Of a DNA stretch of 64,000 nucleotides, positions 1 to 11,940 are shown one piece after another. Numbering within the stretch: the first letter of the stretch is position 1; each line of letters starts with the position of its first letter. The notes beneath the pieces are model-generated. The model did not search any database and was not told where the DNA came from. It worked only from the letters and a program-made list of their open reading frames with translations. Source of the stretch: Paramyrothecium sp. XJ0827 (lineage: Eukaryota > Ascomycota > Sordariomycetes > Hypocreales > Stachybotryaceae). The stretch is taken from assembly GCA_020881915.1 (NCBI GenBank), contig JAJFPB010000004.1, forward strand, positions 2,108,001-2,172,000, given 5' to 3'. The position numbers were made by a program, and so were the translations under genes.

Positions 1-1
1 C

Positions 2-2227
2 CGGAAAGCAAGTACTACACCACGGGGCCCCTCACCACTTCCTTACATCTCTTCCTCCATGCCAAACACCAACTCCGACAGTGACCCTTTTCGCTCCGGG
101 AACCGAAAGGCAGCTGCAGTCCTCGGTGTACCTCCACGAGGCATGCCTGTAGCGCCACCAAGACGCCCTGCTCGCCCCAGCAACGGTCACTTGGGCTTGG
201 ACGAGTCGGTCCCTCCTCGTTCACCCAGGCCGACACCGACTTTCAAGGGAAAGAGGTCACAGTCGCCGTTGCCGCCTCAAGGCCTGAGGGCGGAATCGCC
301 GAGGCTAGGCCAGACACTTCGATCCGAATCACCACTTCCCATTTACAACCTGAATGAATCCAGGCCAGCTTCACCAAGACCACCAACAGGCTTCAACGAG
401 ACCAGATCCGAGTCGCCTGTGCCCTTCATCTCTTTAGCCGATGCTCGTTTGGAGCAGGTATCAAGACAGGACCAGAGGAGATTGCCTACGCCGCCACCGG
501 TGGACTATGATGAAGACTGGTCGGAGAATGTGATGCAGCTCATTCAAGAGACCGACCAGGCCTTCAGAGCTGTTGGCTCCGCACTCGAAGACGCAAAGCT
601 GGCATCTTACTCCTTCGAGCGAACCTCGACCCCAACACCACCGCCTACGGTGGTCCTCCCTTCAAAGGAACTTCCACCCCTCCCCCGGTCATCATTGGAT
701 CTTGACGACGAAGAGCGCCCAGTTTCTCCCACATTTGAGGTGCCCATCGTTCTTGCCCGACCCCCAACTCCCCCATCAACCGAGCCACACCCAAAAATTG
801 CCCAAGCCATCAGCACACCTCCACGCAAAATCTCGACACCAGAACCCTCAACCTCACCTTCGGCTGCGTCTACACCTAACTCTACCACATCTACCCCTAA
901 TAAGCCCAACACACCGACAGTGCGAAATCAGACCCCGGCGAAGTCGAAGACGAAACGCAACAAGGGCTGGCCGGCAATGTCTCAGGCAATGGCGGCTCGG
1001 CTCGGTCTTTCGGGAAATGTTGCTGATATTCTCACTGGTCAGCGCTTCAAGAAGATCGAAGTCGATGAAATGTTGACCTCGGATCAAATCAAGGAGCTTA
1101 AGAAGCTGCGCGACGACGACGAGAAGCAAAGAAATGAGCGAACAAAGCAGACTAGGGCCTCGGAGGAGTCTCAGCGTAGTGCGTCCCTGGACCGTGCCAA
1201 GGGACGGTCTTCAGAGTCTCTCCAGGAGCCTGCATCGCAACCGGAAAGCACCGACAGCGAATACGAAGATGAGGTGTATGAGGAGGCCTACGAGGAATGG
1301 AGCCGCAAGGTTCATGACACGAACGACGGGACGTCCAACCCTGCTAAGTTCCCTCCACGAAAACAGTCCCGCCTAGCATCACAAATGCCAGAGATAGCAG
1401 CTTTGCAGGAGGAGATCCCCGAGGTTCCTAAAATCCCCAAGATGCACGCCGAACCAGAACCTGCTATTGAGGAAAAGAGCGCTAAGCAGACGCTGCTCGA
1501 GAGCCTCATGTCAGAGGAAGATGATGAATATATCTATCTCAAGAGCACGCCATACACGATGACGAACCCGTGCTTCAAGCATGGCAAGATCATCTTGTCC
1601 AAGGTCGAAGTGAACAAGGTCAAGATGACGGTGGACGACACTCTTGACTGGACAGCCTTCCAGATGGCTATTCTTGGAGGAGCCGGCGATTTGATGATGG
1701 ATCTCTACGACGACGACGACGATGTCGAGAGCGACCTGGTGGACGACGTCAGCGAATGGTTCGAAACGTTTGGATTTGAGTCGTTCGGCGAGTTGGTCGC
1801 AGCAGACTCGCGCTCTGCACGCGATTCTGCTCAGAGCGTGTCGTCAGACTCGTCTCTTTCTAGCATGGACGCGGACACCGTCATCCCGCTCCCCATGACC
1901 AGCGAGAGCCCCACGAGCTTCTGGCAAGATAGCGTAAACATGCCACTCGACACCAACAAGTTCCTCCGCAGCAGCGGGCTGAAGCGATGGTCGGCCATCC
2001 CCGAGAGCCGGAGCAAGATCTCGCACACACGGGACAGCAGCCTCCCCACCAGCCCGATGATGCCGTTGGTAGTAGGCGGCATCGGCAGCGACAGCGTGAT
2101 TGACGAGTCGATGGCGGACGGATCCGTGCCCATGGGCTATAACCTCGGACACGATCTGGGCGATTTCCTTCGATGGGAGGCGGAACAGATGTGCGGCAGC
2201 GGTTTCTACGGCGCACCACGGGCATAA
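2..2227 (+). CDS. Ser/Pro-rich protein of unknown function, 5' end possibly outside window
   Basis: I do not recognise this protein. The first ATG in the window is at 59 and gives 722 residues. The frame stays open back to base 2, and the 19 upstream codons are also Ser/Pro-rich, so the true start may lie before the window. From the ATG at 59, residues 1-145 are low-complexity with repeated SESP and RPxSP-type motifs, typical of a disordered, phosphorylated tail. A short ordered-looking block with the motif DYDEDWSENVMQLIQETD lies near residue 150. A Thr/Pro-rich linker follows, then a Lys-rich block with WPAMSQAMAARLGLSG near 305 and a charged helix. An acidic stretch with five consecutive Asp residues sits near 560, and the tail is Ser-rich. 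No signal peptide, membrane segment or catalytic motif is visible. The single long frame and coding-like composition support a real gene; the function is unknown. Confidence 0.75.
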   Translation, partial: RKASTTPRGPSPLPYISSSMPNTNSDSDPFRSGNRKAAAVLGVPPRGMPVAPPRRPARPSNGHLGLDESVPPRSPRPTPTFKGKRSQSPLPPQGLRAESPRLGQTLRSESPLPIYNLNESRPASPRPPTGFNETRSESPVPFISLADARLEQVSRQDQRRLPTPPPVDYDEDWSENVMQLIQETDQAFRAVGSALEDAKLASYSFERTSTPTPPPTVVLPSKELPPLPRSSLDLDDEERPVSPTFEVPIVLARPPTPPSTEPHPKIAQAISTPPRKISTPEPSTSPSAASTPNSTTSTPNKPNTPTVRNQTPAKSKTKRNKGWPAMSQAMAARLGLSGNVADILTGQRFKKIEVDEMLTSDQIKELKKLRDDDEKQRNERTKQTRASEESQRSASLDRAKGRSSESLQEPASQPESTDSEYEDEVYEEAYEEWSRKVHDTNDGTSNPAKFPPRKQSRLASQMPEIAALQEEIPEVPKIPKMHAEPEPAIEEKSAKQTLLESLMSEEDDEYIYLKSTPYTMTNPCFKHGKIILSKVEVNKVKMTVDDTLDWTAFQMAILGGAGDLMMDLYDDDDDVESDLVDDVSEWFETFGFESFGELVAADSRSARDSAQSVSSDSSLSSMDADTVIPLPMTSESPTSFWQDSVNMPLDTNKFLRSSGLKRWSAIPESRSKISHTRDSSLPTSPMMPLVVGGIGSDSVIDESMADGSVPMGYNLGHDLGDFLRWEAEQMCGSGFYGAPRA

Positions 2228-5200
2228 ATGGGAGTACTTTGTTTTCAATCCTTCATTTCTTCTTCTTTTTTCCTTTTTCTGTTTATCTTTACTGGGGCAA
2301 AAAGCGTTTCATTCTTCCACATTTCCTTTGTCAACCCAATTCTCTACTATTGGATACGATACCTGGATCGGAACACTTGCCTTCCACACATGATGAGCGG
2401 CGTTGCTTGTTTTTGTTGGTTCTTACAATCGCTAGCTATGGAGTTGATGAGCGTGTTTTTGGACAAATACTTCCTCCATTCCTTTTCTTTTTCTACTATC
2501 TGTTTTCGTCGGACATTAGCGTCTACAGGTGCTGGTGGATAAATCGTCACCGCTCTACTTGGCATATTTTTTATCTTGAGAAGATTACACTACTTAGAGC
2601 GAGCCTACAGAGCCGCTGAATGGGAATAACACTTGAAGCAACCGAATCTACTTTCGTCTTGTTTTCTCTGTGACGTTGGCGTGTCGTGCACAAGGGTGGC
2701 ATCAGACTAAAACGGAACTAACGGAGTTGGGCCGGGTTCTGCACTAGAAATTGGGGGCGATGTATGTGATCTCAGTGCCAACAACGATACGAGCCCCCTT
2801 GAAGGCTCGGTAGATGGGCCTGGCCGGCCTACTTTTCCCACCCCGGGTAGCCTGACCCTGTAATAGCTCTCTGCGTTGGTCCCCTTGCCAGGCGGGCTGA
2901 TGAGCTGACTTGGGAATGTCTTTTTTAAACGGGGCCCTAGTTAGCTCGCGCAAGCGTAAGATGCCCCCATGGACAAAAACACTCGGGAATCTGGATGGAT
3001 TCGACTCCCCGTATGCTGTTGGTGATTCGCCAAAGCGAGCGCACACCTTGGCTTTTAAAGGGGGCAATGAAGTGTAAACAGTCAGGATCAAGTGCGATGG
3101 GGAGGGAGGGAGGGGAGAGAGGGTCGTACTCACGTCCGAGGTCATTGAGCTCTTTGCGAACAGTCACCCCAAGAAGGTGCACGTTTGGGGATGAAGCTCC
3201 ATGCTGTGTGTGGCTCTGCAGATACTCATGCCGTCTGATTGGCACTTTTGATTTGGTTTGTACACGTCGCTGGCCGTTTGCAGCGTATCGTGTACCAGCG
3301 GGCTGGGAGAGACGGAGAGACGGAAGGGGGGTGGGAGTAGGAGAGCAGAAAAGGACTTTGGTAATGTTGCCGGGGGCTGGCTGTTGCTTCAGGCTTGGTG
3401 CTTTTTGGGGACACGGCCGGCCGAACAGAGCCAGGATGTCCTGGAAGGGGGTGTGTGCAGGGGGAAGCCGTGGGGTTCGGCCATTGTTGTTGTTGTCGAT
3501 GATTATAAACGGGGAAGCGCCATGGGGGATCGTGGGCGTGGGATCTTTCTGGCATAGTACTGTGAGTGCACCATGCAATTCCCTCCTGTGCCCCTTCTCA
3601 CCTCAGAGGATAATTCGATATGTTGCCGAGCTGTGGAGATGGTTATTTTACTATTGTGAGATGATCCCATTCTTGTGCGCCCCTTTCTCACACGCCGGGC
3701 CCCCTGGCCCTGATGAGGGTAATCAATGGCTGGGCGCAATTCTTAAACTCCCTTGGGAGTCGTAAGGCATTGGCGAAGCCATCCATGGAGAAACGAAGCG
3801 AAAAACAGTCAGATAGAAGCTACCAGGACACAGCACCGCAAGTGCTGACAGAGCTTGCCGTTTCATTCGCCTCTAAGCCGTGCCGGTGAAGTTCCGGACA
3901 TGGGCGGATGTGGTTCCGGAGTGGCGACGAAGGTGTAAATGAGGGAGACCGGAAGACCTGTTGGAGGAAGACACCAGTGGGATGGGTTCGAGAGCGGTAT
4001 AGTAGTAACAGACTGCTATGCGCATTAGTCATGCCTGCCTTCGAGATCTAGAGGCATCCAACATGTAGATGGAGTTTTCAAGATGGAGTTTCCACCAAAT
4101 GATCGATGGTGGTTGCACTACAGCGGAAATGACCTTTCAGGCAGGGAAAGCAGCCTTTAGGAAGACACAGTGAACAACAGACGAGGAGAAACCGGCCAAG
4201 ACCGGACCCTGCAGGTTGCGGACTCGCCAACGGGCCCACGGTGCCGTGAATGATTGACTAGCAAGGTACACTCTGAAATCGTCGTGGTCCCAGGTTATAA
4301 AAAACGACTTGGCACCCTTGGCTCGATCCGCTACGCTGATGTTGTCAACCGTTCGGGAGCATGTTACCCTTGCCCAGTCTATTACGGTTCCTCGCCCACC
4401 CCTAATGCCCGTTCGATCCGTAGAGGCGAGTGCGCCATCCAGCGCTCAGCCTCAACAGATTCCCAAGCGTGAAGGAAGAACTGGGTGCCAAGGTGAGGGT
4501 GGTCCGTGATGGCGTCTCTCCCATTGTGAGAAGATTCTGAAACAGGAGCTTTACCTGAATAGAGAGCATGACATGCTCATAGGATTCACCAAAGGACGTT
4601 TGCGTTTGGCTGATTGTGTGCTATTGGTGTCTAGTCGAGCCACGGCGGCGGCGCCAGTGGGCCCCTATGCAGGAACCACGGAATGATGAAGATATCCCAT
4701 CCCGTATGCGCTAAGGCAACCTGCCTGTCGGGATGAGCCATTTGCTTTCGTTCTGCACTCAGCTTGTCTTCTGACTTGAGGCTCTCTCGCTGGCTTCCTC
4801 CACCATTTCGCGTTTGTCTTGAACGGCCCCCATTCAAGGGCAAGCAACAGGGCTAGGCTACACCCCTGAGATTGGAACATGGCGCTTGTTTTGAGCGACG
4901 GGGGCTAATGCCGAGATTCCCTAATTCGTCGGCAGAAGGACTCGAATCAGTTAGCTCCGATGGCCTCCCTCTTAGCCCCGGCCCTGGGGGCGAGCACTAG
5001 ATAATTATGGGCGCTGGGGCTGGGGCACCTTGGCTTGGGACCTGGCACGATTTTTGACAGGCAGCTCGGCATCGCTGGGCCCTTTTTGGCGCGGGTTTAT
5101 TTTTAAATCAAGCTTGAACGGCGGCACTCAATGGCCGACTGCGATGTCTCCAACTCACCGCAGCCTCACCTTGCCGCAACCGTAGATAGCTTCGCCGGCT

Positions 5201-7844
5201 GAAGGCACTCTACCCGACCTGCAGAGCCCACCCTTGCCCATCGAGGACCTCGCTTTCAGTATTGTCTCGATGCCATCGCACCCCCCCTTAACAGACAAGG
5301 CGTGGTCTGCAAATGTAGACCGCAACTTCAGAATCGTCCACTTCTTGGGGCCTAGGATGCGCTTAGATCTCCTGTTGTTTGTGACAAGGACCGTAGGACC
5401 AAGTACCTCCAGAGACAGGCGCGTAGATGACGCAAGTCACGCCGCGCAGGACCAATTTCGAGCTCGGAATACAGCTTTCCAAAGCAAACAATGTGTTTGA
5501 CTTGGTAGCGAGGTCTCGTAGGTGAACTCAATCAACGCGAGTAATTCGACCTCAGCCCTGGGACTGACAAGTATGAGGTTCACTAGCCACAACCCTTGAG
5601 AAGGCATAACGGCCTTTTTTGCTGAAAGGCTCGTTTGCCGCGGAGCGCCTGACCTGAGTTGCTCGGATATCACTGGTTGCGCCGCATCACGCTATGCTGT
5701 GTTGAGTTGCATTACATTGCATGGCCTCGCATGCGACTTGAGGGCGCAGCCAGCGAAAACAGCGCCGAAATGTGAATGATACGTAAGAGCGGGACCGGAA
5801 GGAGGGCCAGCATCACCTAGCGAAACGGCTTCGGGAAGAGACGGGAAGGTAATCAGCAGACCAGAGCGAACATGAGCCGCCTTTCGTAGAGAGCCTATTC
5901 CTAGGCCAACTCTGGATTGCTGGATCTGGAAACTAAACCATGGGGCGGCTGGGGCTAGAGCGGACAATTACTATAATTACCTGAACCCTTTCTTTTGTGT
6001 TATCTCGGATCCTGGCTGTTGGGCGGTCATATGGCGACCAACGCCCACCTTCAACTCGGGCTGTTGGACGAAAACGGTATGCACGACGCTTCGAGTCCGC
6101 TGCTCGGTGGTTTGGGGCAACCGACCGTTACTCTCTGGATGGTTGTCCGCTGGCCCCCTTCCCTTCCCTGGTAGGTTGGCAGACCTTGCATTGCAACATC
6201 ATAGCGACAGCCTAGCGCTGATTCCGTTCAGAGAATGGTCGGATGGACAAACAAAACGGCCGCGGAAGGCGGCCAAGCCTTCCCTCCTCCACCCCCATTG
6301 CATGGCCGGCCGCGCGTGTGGCATGGTGAGCAGTGTAGGCCGCCACGCCTGGGACCGCGCACCAGCCGACCTGGGTCTATCACATCACGGGATCGTAAGG
6401 TACGCCTCGTCCTGGCCCAAGGGCTGTGAATCTGGCCGGCTCTTGATTGGAGGCAGCCATCGGCAGGGAACGCGCACTGTGTTTCATTCTGCCGCAGCCC
6501 GTGCAACTCGAAGGTGCATCGCCAAATGGCCTTGCCCTGTTCCCACTGCAACGTGCCGGTCGGCCTCGAACCTCTGGTTGGACATGCTGTGTCACCCCGT
6601 TTCTGTTGGGGGCGATTGGTTTCCGCCCCTCGTCCTTGGTGTGGCGATGTCCACTCCAGAGAACGGGAAAGGGATTCCGGAGCATAAGCGATCATTGTTC
6701 TCCATCGAGATGGCGACGTGCCAGAGTTACACGGGCGTGTAAGTGCCAAGACATGACGCTGGTGTGAGGCGAAAGGAATGAAGGTGAGGGTAAGGGATAG
6801 GCGATGTGGTGCACTGCCTTACCTTGCCTTACCTGCCTAGTAAGGGACTTTAGGTAAGAAACCTACTATTGGTACCTGCCTCACCTGGCTTGACCATACG
6901 TGGGCAGCGACTTCCACACTTTTACAACAGTGATCCCTTAGAAATACTGCATACCGGCCTACCTAGTAGTACCTTGCTCCAAACAATATCCGATCGAGGT
7001 CTTTGACGTGGAGGTTCCCAAAACAAAACAAACTGTGCGGTTTGCTGAGGTAAACTCATGCATCCCGCCAAGGGTCCAGTGCTCCAAGATATGCACTACA
7101 AGCAAGGTAGGTAATCGACGTACGGTGCTGTGTGAAGCCCAGGTTCTTCCATCTGCACGAACCACATGCTGCACACCGACCTGAACTTCACTTACACAGC
7201 GCCCTCGTTTGCATCCGCTTCCATTGTGGCTTTGCTGCTTCAGAAGAGATCCTGAGACGCTGGGCTCGACATCCTTGCCCTCTGAGTTTACTACTGTATG
7301 GTGCTGCACTGCACTGTACGTTACTGCATGTCACGGTGCTTGGACCCACGGAAAACAAGGACCGCCGTTGCACAGGCGTCCGGCCTCCGCCAACCGTCTC
7401 GAGCCGCGTTCCGGAACCTGGCCCTCGACGCACGCGCCGCACCCGTCTCCACCGACTTACAAACCTTTCATCCGCCCAGAACAAAGAGCATATCGCCAGA
7501 CACCCTCACAGGTTGCATTTCCCTGTCTCCGAGGCCCTGGCTTCGCCCGAAGAAGGGAGCACTTAGTCACTTGAAGTCACCACCCCATTGAAACGCGCAC
7601 AGACGCGTTCGCCGGGTAGAAGGAAGGCCGCGTTGAAAGGAAAATAGAACAAGCAGCAACAACAAGCTTCCCTTTCCCTTCCTCATCACCGCACAGGCCG
7701 AAGCGCCAACAGCCAGGCAACCGAGAGTCCCAAGTCTCGAAGCTGTATGAGGTCGAGAGCCATTGTTTAAAAAAAAAAAAAAGACTCGACAAGGGACTTG
7801 CTACAGTACAGGGGAAGCGGCCCAAACCATAGCAAAGGGACAAG
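2228..7844. other. long gene-poor intergenic stretch
   Basis: About 5.6 kb without a supported gene. The first roughly 400 bases are T-rich and look like the 3' untranslated region of the upstream gene. The rest is moderately GC-rich and carries several overlapping open frames on both strands, none with a recognisable domain or splice pattern. Positions 6811-6885 hold repeated CCTTACCT/GGTACC elements. A run of 14 A residues lies at 7769-7782, just before the CDC26 leader. A non-coding RNA or an unrecognised gene cannot be excluded from sequence alone. Confidence 0.6.
6811..6885. repeat. cluster of CCTTACCT / GGTACC elements
   Basis: Short iterated TTACCT, TAGGTAAG and GGTACCTGCC units lie within about 75 bases. 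The same vocabulary recurs in other intergenic stretches of the window (for example around 18021-18060, 28018-28065 and 59648-59706). It never falls inside a called exon that I noticed. Confidence 0.5.
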
Positions 7845-8084
7845 ATGCTCCGTCGACCACCCACCACCCTGGCCATCACCTCCGAGGACGTGGCGGCCTA
7901 TGAGGACCGCCGCGCTCGTGAGGCCCTTATCGCCACTCAGCAAGCCCGAATGGCCGCTGCCAACGAGGCCATGGAGGGCGTCCAGTCCAGTCCGGACCCC
8001 GAGGCCCGCGCCGTCGCCGCCCGCCGCGCTCGGGATGACAGAATCGGCGTCGCCCCCGGGGGCCGGCGTGCGGGCGGGAGATAA
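7845..8084 (+). CDS. CDC26: anaphase-promoting complex subunit CDC26 (APC12)
   Basis: Intronless gene for 79 residues. The N-terminus MLRRPPTTLAITSEDVAAYE matches the short conserved block at the start of CDC26/Hcn1 proteins, where MLRR-x-PT is followed about eight residues later by (E/D)D(V/I). In the known complex this N-terminal segment is buried in the TPR groove of CDC16/Cut9 and stabilises it, so the product should be a small structural subunit of the APC/C ubiquitin ligase. The rest is an Ala/Arg-rich helix ending in a Gly/Arg-rich tail, as is common for this very small family. The start is fixed because the family motif begins at the initiator Met. The leader is purine-rich and follows a 14-base A run. 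The match rests on the first 20 residues only, but these are distinctive. Confidence 0.8.
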   Translation: MLRRPPTTLAITSEDVAAYEDRRAREALIATQQARMAAANEAMEGVQSSPDPEARAVAARRARDDRIGVAPGGRRAGGR

Positions 8085-8868
8085 AAAGATGCCACGAGTC
8101 GTGCCACAGCCATTCAAATGGCTTAGGAAGCTGCTCAGCTGGGCGCTGGAAGGCCGCCGGCTTGTCCGCCGATGTAATCTTCGTACCTCAGCATTTCACC
8201 CTTTGTGCCGTCGCTTCATGCCCACGCTTGAATTACCAAGAGTGCGGTAAAGGCACGAAGGGCCTTGTCGTACACAGCAGTCTCCCAGCGTACCTCCGCC
8301 GGGGCAAGTCCTCAATACTCCACTGCGATGGCAATTTTGCATAAACATTGTTCCTCAACGGATCAAATGAAGCTTACCGTGAGGGCGCGGCCGGTAAACC
8401 TCGTCAATCACGAAGCATATCACGACCTTGTTATATCATGTCGATGTTCTTATATTAGCTAGCCCGAAGAAAGGGTTGTATTCAGTGTTGCAGTGTTCCT
8501 TTGCTAGTGGACAAGATAGTTATAGACACAGACTTGAATGAGGCGTCTTCGTCGCGCCACCTACTGCACTGGTTCCCGAAACGACGCAACTTGATTTAGG
8601 TCCATTGAAAATGTGCCTGCTATTATTATGTTTTTGTCATCCCAACACATCATACGCAAACCCATGTCCTTTATTAACATACATGTGAAGTAGCCAAAAT
8701 GACCCTTCAGTCCTGGATTGCGACCTCGGCCCAATTCGCTCAATACAATGTGGCAATTCGTGGCTCAAGTGAGATCGATGCGAATATGATAACGCCAGAC
8801 CCCAAACGACACAATAGTATACACATCCCCCCCAGCCCGCGAACAATCTGGAGAAATGCTTCTGGAAC
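8085..8868. other. intergenic, convergent 3' flanks
   Basis: 784 bases between the CDC26 stop and the end of the minus-strand phosphoesterase gene. The two genes converge here, so it should hold both 3' untranslated regions. No gene or structured RNA was recognised. Confidence 0.5.
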
Positions 8869-10943
8869 TCAACCACTCCTCGTCAAATATCCGAAGAAAA
8901 GCACCGCAAGCCAGACAACCCGCCACGTCGTTGCCAACATCTCCCGTGCGGCCGTCCTCAACAAGGCTCGCCCGCCTCTCGCCCCTTGGCTAGCCTTCCA
9001 GGCCTTGCCTCCATCGTAGAAGTTGTCGTCCAGCCTGATTCGAGGGCCGCCCGCGCTGCCCCAGCCTCTGCCCTTGCTTCGTTTCGCCTGCCATCCGTTC
9101 CTCGCGATCGACGACGTCCGCGCGGGGTCCGAGAACCCATTGCTATGATACGTCCCGAACTCGTCGGGTGGCTCGACTTTCTGCTTTTCCCGGGCCACGG
9201 GTAGTAAGAAACTGGTGCCTCCCTGGTCCAGTTCAAAGGCGAACGGCTGCAGGTTGAGTGCGGGGACGAGGAACGCTCGCACGGCAAGAAGCACGATCGA
9301 AAGGACGCCGAAGGAAACGTACATCATGTACGTGTGTATTTGGTTGGGAAGTAGGCAGAGGTGCGTTTGTAATGTGCGCTCAGGTGACCCGTGGATCGGG
9401 GCTCCTTGCTCATCGACTGGGTTGTAAAGGCTGACCATGAGAAAGCCAGGCGTCGGAACCCCCATCGCCATGCTCATGCTTTTGACTGTAATTTCCCGAA
9501 CGTTCTCTTTCGCGTCAGAGTGTACCAGCTCGCAGTAGTCGTGATCATCCCCAGAGAAAACGTGAATGACATTGCCTACGCTCTTGACCAGCTTCACAGA
9601 GTCTTCCTCACTCAAGACGTTCTGATATTGGTATCCAGCAGCAACGGTGATGGCGTTGCGGTGATCAGGCACGACAGGGTCTGTTTGCCCTTTGGGCCGC
9701 TTCGCAGGCGGCCAATGTTCCCGAAGCGGTCCACACGGCGTGCCTGGGGGACGATATAAGGGCACGTGTGTGAGGAGAATAGTAGGGAACTCGGTTGATC
9801 CGGGGCCTGGATCGGCCTTTGGCAGTTTCGAGAGGTCGGCCTTTTGAAGGTCCTCGACAACATGATCATAGCGCAGATTCGTCTTCTCGCCATGCCAAAC
9901 CCCAAGCTCCTGCTGGACAGCCTTTCGTTTTGTCGACCGGACTTGTTCAAGAAATTCATTGACGGGACCATAGATAGGCTTCAGGTCGTGGGCGTCCTTG
10001 AAGTTAGACGAGTCCGCACTGAGCGACACAGAGTCCACCGAGACAATGGTATGGTTTCCGACCACGTCGACTCGGTTGACGTCGCCAAAATAGGCGCTGA
10101 AGCGATCCCGGACCGGCACCTGGACTTGCGCGCCGAAACCAAGATCGTGATTGCCCGGCAGGCTAGCCGCCAGCTTCCGTCCCCTCTGCCAGGCGCCTGG
10201 TGCGTCACCGCCCTTGTTAAAGTCGTCGAAGAAGATATTGCCGAAGCGCTTGTATTCGCGCAGCCAGTAGTCCTCGCCGTACTTGCGATGCCATGTGTTC
10301 ACCCACTTGGCCTCGTCGCGCGTCCTCTGACGTCCCCATTTGGGATCTACAAACTTGCCGTGCCTCGTCGACCACTCGCGGCCGCCATCGAATAGATCGC
10401 CGAGGAAGAACAGACTGTCCGGGTGCAGATGAGTTTGCATCGCGCGGTATCCCCGTCGAAGGTAGTTGTCGGTGATGGCAACGGTGAGGGGATTCACAGG
10501 CCATGGTCGGCCCGGATACGAGTGCGGATCGATAAGCTGGGGGTCGGCAAGGAGGACAAGATGGTGAGGTACTGTTCCCTTTGGCTACCGAACCTGTCAG
10601 TAGGATGTTCTGCTGCTGTATAGTCCGGCTCCAAGTTTCATGGTGCCCGTTGTCCCAAACCTACCCAGGCTTCCCAATTATTCCATTCGCAAGACGCAAC
10701 CTTGCTGTCGAACAGCCATCGCTCTCCCCATAGCAAAATCACAATCCAGCATGCAACGAGCAGATGAGGGAAGCTGAAAAGCCGCCTCGGGGCGATGTTC
10801 ATTTGTATGCGATCCCCGAGGCGCAGAACGAAGGCGGCTGCCATCCGTCGCCCTGGCCCAATTAGCCACCTCTTTAGGTGTCCCGCCGTTTTCTTGGAGC
10901 TCAAGAGCACCTCTTCGGCTAAGGAGAGGTCATGTCGAGGCAT
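8869..10943 (-). CDS. TED1: Ted1/Cdc1-type metallophosphoesterase, GPI-anchor remodelling
   Basis: Two exons, 10943-10665 and 10584-8869, with an 80-nt phase-0 intron (donor GTAGGT, branch CTGAC, acceptor TAG), giving 664 residues. The family (yeast Ted1 and Cdc1, mammalian PGAP5/MPPE1) removes ethanolamine-phosphate from GPI anchors in the ER to permit export of GPI proteins. Visible calcineurin-like motifs are DPQ (107-109), GDLFDGGRE (155-163), GNHD (237-240), THVPLY (365-370) and GDDHDYC (438-444); the last replaces the usual GHxH and is characteristic of this subfamily. There is one N-terminal membrane segment (about 58-77), one after the catalytic domain (about 513-536), and a short hydrophobic C-terminal stretch (649-662). 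The start at 10943 was chosen because the next segment is followed directly by the expected cytosolic tail and membrane anchor. Splicing joins CEWNNWEAW to PKGTVPHH, restoring the conserved region before the first metal motif. Confidence 0.88.
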
Positions 10944-11745
10944 GGCGGTGCCATTTACCCCGTCCCATCCGGCGGGGGTGGTTCGGTTGCGGAAGGTATT
11001 CGCAGTGTCAGGGGTTCGTGCTCGGAGGTTGCTCACGTCGATGGCTGCTGCAGGATGGACACAGGCTTTGCGAGTGGCTTTTGCTACAAAAACGAAGCAA
11101 AGGCGCGGATGTAGGAAACACAACAGGCATCCAACGTGCCGAAACGAAGAACTGGCGACTTGTAACAACCACCAAACGATCCACAACTGGACAGCTTGAA
11201 GTTGCTCTGGAGCGCGTTAGTCAAAATCGGCTTTAGAGTAACGCGGCGCTCCACAGGGGTACTTTTCAGGCGCTGCAGGTACCGACCTTAAGGTACCTTA
11301 CAAATATGGTAACATGGGGGAGGCCGGCTGTAAGTACCTTCTCAGCATGTCGGTGTCAACAAGGTAGGTACACTCTACAAAGAACTTCAGCTTGGTACCA
11401 AGCTGAGAAGTAAGATAAAAAGGACCCCTCCAGAATTCAATATAATAATCTCCATTAAATTCATATTATAGAAGCTCCTCGATCTAATGAGGAGGAGGTT
11501 TTTGGGGTGTCGCCGTTGAATATCATCAGGGTATAATTGGGTGTAACTCTCCCGGCTGAACCCACTGCGAGGCTCCAAGCCTAATACAGTGCCTTGAGCC
11601 GTAGACTACTGATTCATTGGCAGTCGTGGACCCTGTCAAAAGACCCGCTGCCCTTACACAAGCTCCACCAAAGACACCAAATCGGAGCTAGCATTAGGGC
11701 AAGATGTTGTCTCCAATATAAGCAATTTTGCAAGCTCTGTCAACC
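10944..11745. other. intergenic, promoter side of the phosphoesterase gene
   Basis: About 800 bases upstream of the minus-strand gene. It contains an AAGGTACCTTA-type element near 11287-11300 and an AT-rich stretch around 11410-11470. No gene was recognised. Confidence 0.5.
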
Positions 11746-11865
11746 ACATACGACCATAGCTGCTTGAAAACATGGGATCCCGTCCGCTCTCCCTTAATTA
11801 AGCAAGTAAGCGGCAGATTAGTAGTTGGGTCGGTGACGACCAGCGAACACCGGCTGTTGTATGTT
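11746..11865 (+). rRNA. 5S rRNA, copy 1
   Basis: 120 nt beginning ACATACGACCATAG and ending TGTTGTATGTT, the ends typical of ascomycete 5S rRNA. The internal control region GTAGTTGGGTCGGTGACGAC and the CCGTCCGCTC segment are present. The terminal helix (ACATAC with GTATGT) and helix IV close perfectly. A T5 run at 11864-11868 overlaps the 3' end and should stop RNA polymerase III. The copy differs from copy 2 at eight positions, seven of them in helix II. Dispersed single 5S genes are normal in Pezizomycotina. Confidence 0.93.
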
Positions 11866-11868
11866 TTT
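11864..11868 (+). terminator. RNA polymerase III T-run after 5S copy 1
   Basis: Five T residues at the 3' end of the 5S sequence, followed by a second T-rich run about 10 bases later. Confidence 0.6.
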
Positions 11869-11940
11869 GCTCTTCTTTTTGGTATCTCGTTGTGTCTCTC
11901 TACGGTGTACTATTAAGCCAGTTCAACTCGTCAATCTTGC

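Noticed and set aside
2995..3765. 256-codon open frame on the plus strand
   Set aside because: Composition is Gly/Arg/Trp-rich and random-looking, with an overlapping minus-strand frame of similar length and no recognisable motif.
6107..6749. Overlapping open frames on both strands (211 and 173 codons)
   Set aside because: Both frames are open only because the stretch is GC-rich. Neither shows domains, splice sites or biased composition typical of the real genes here.
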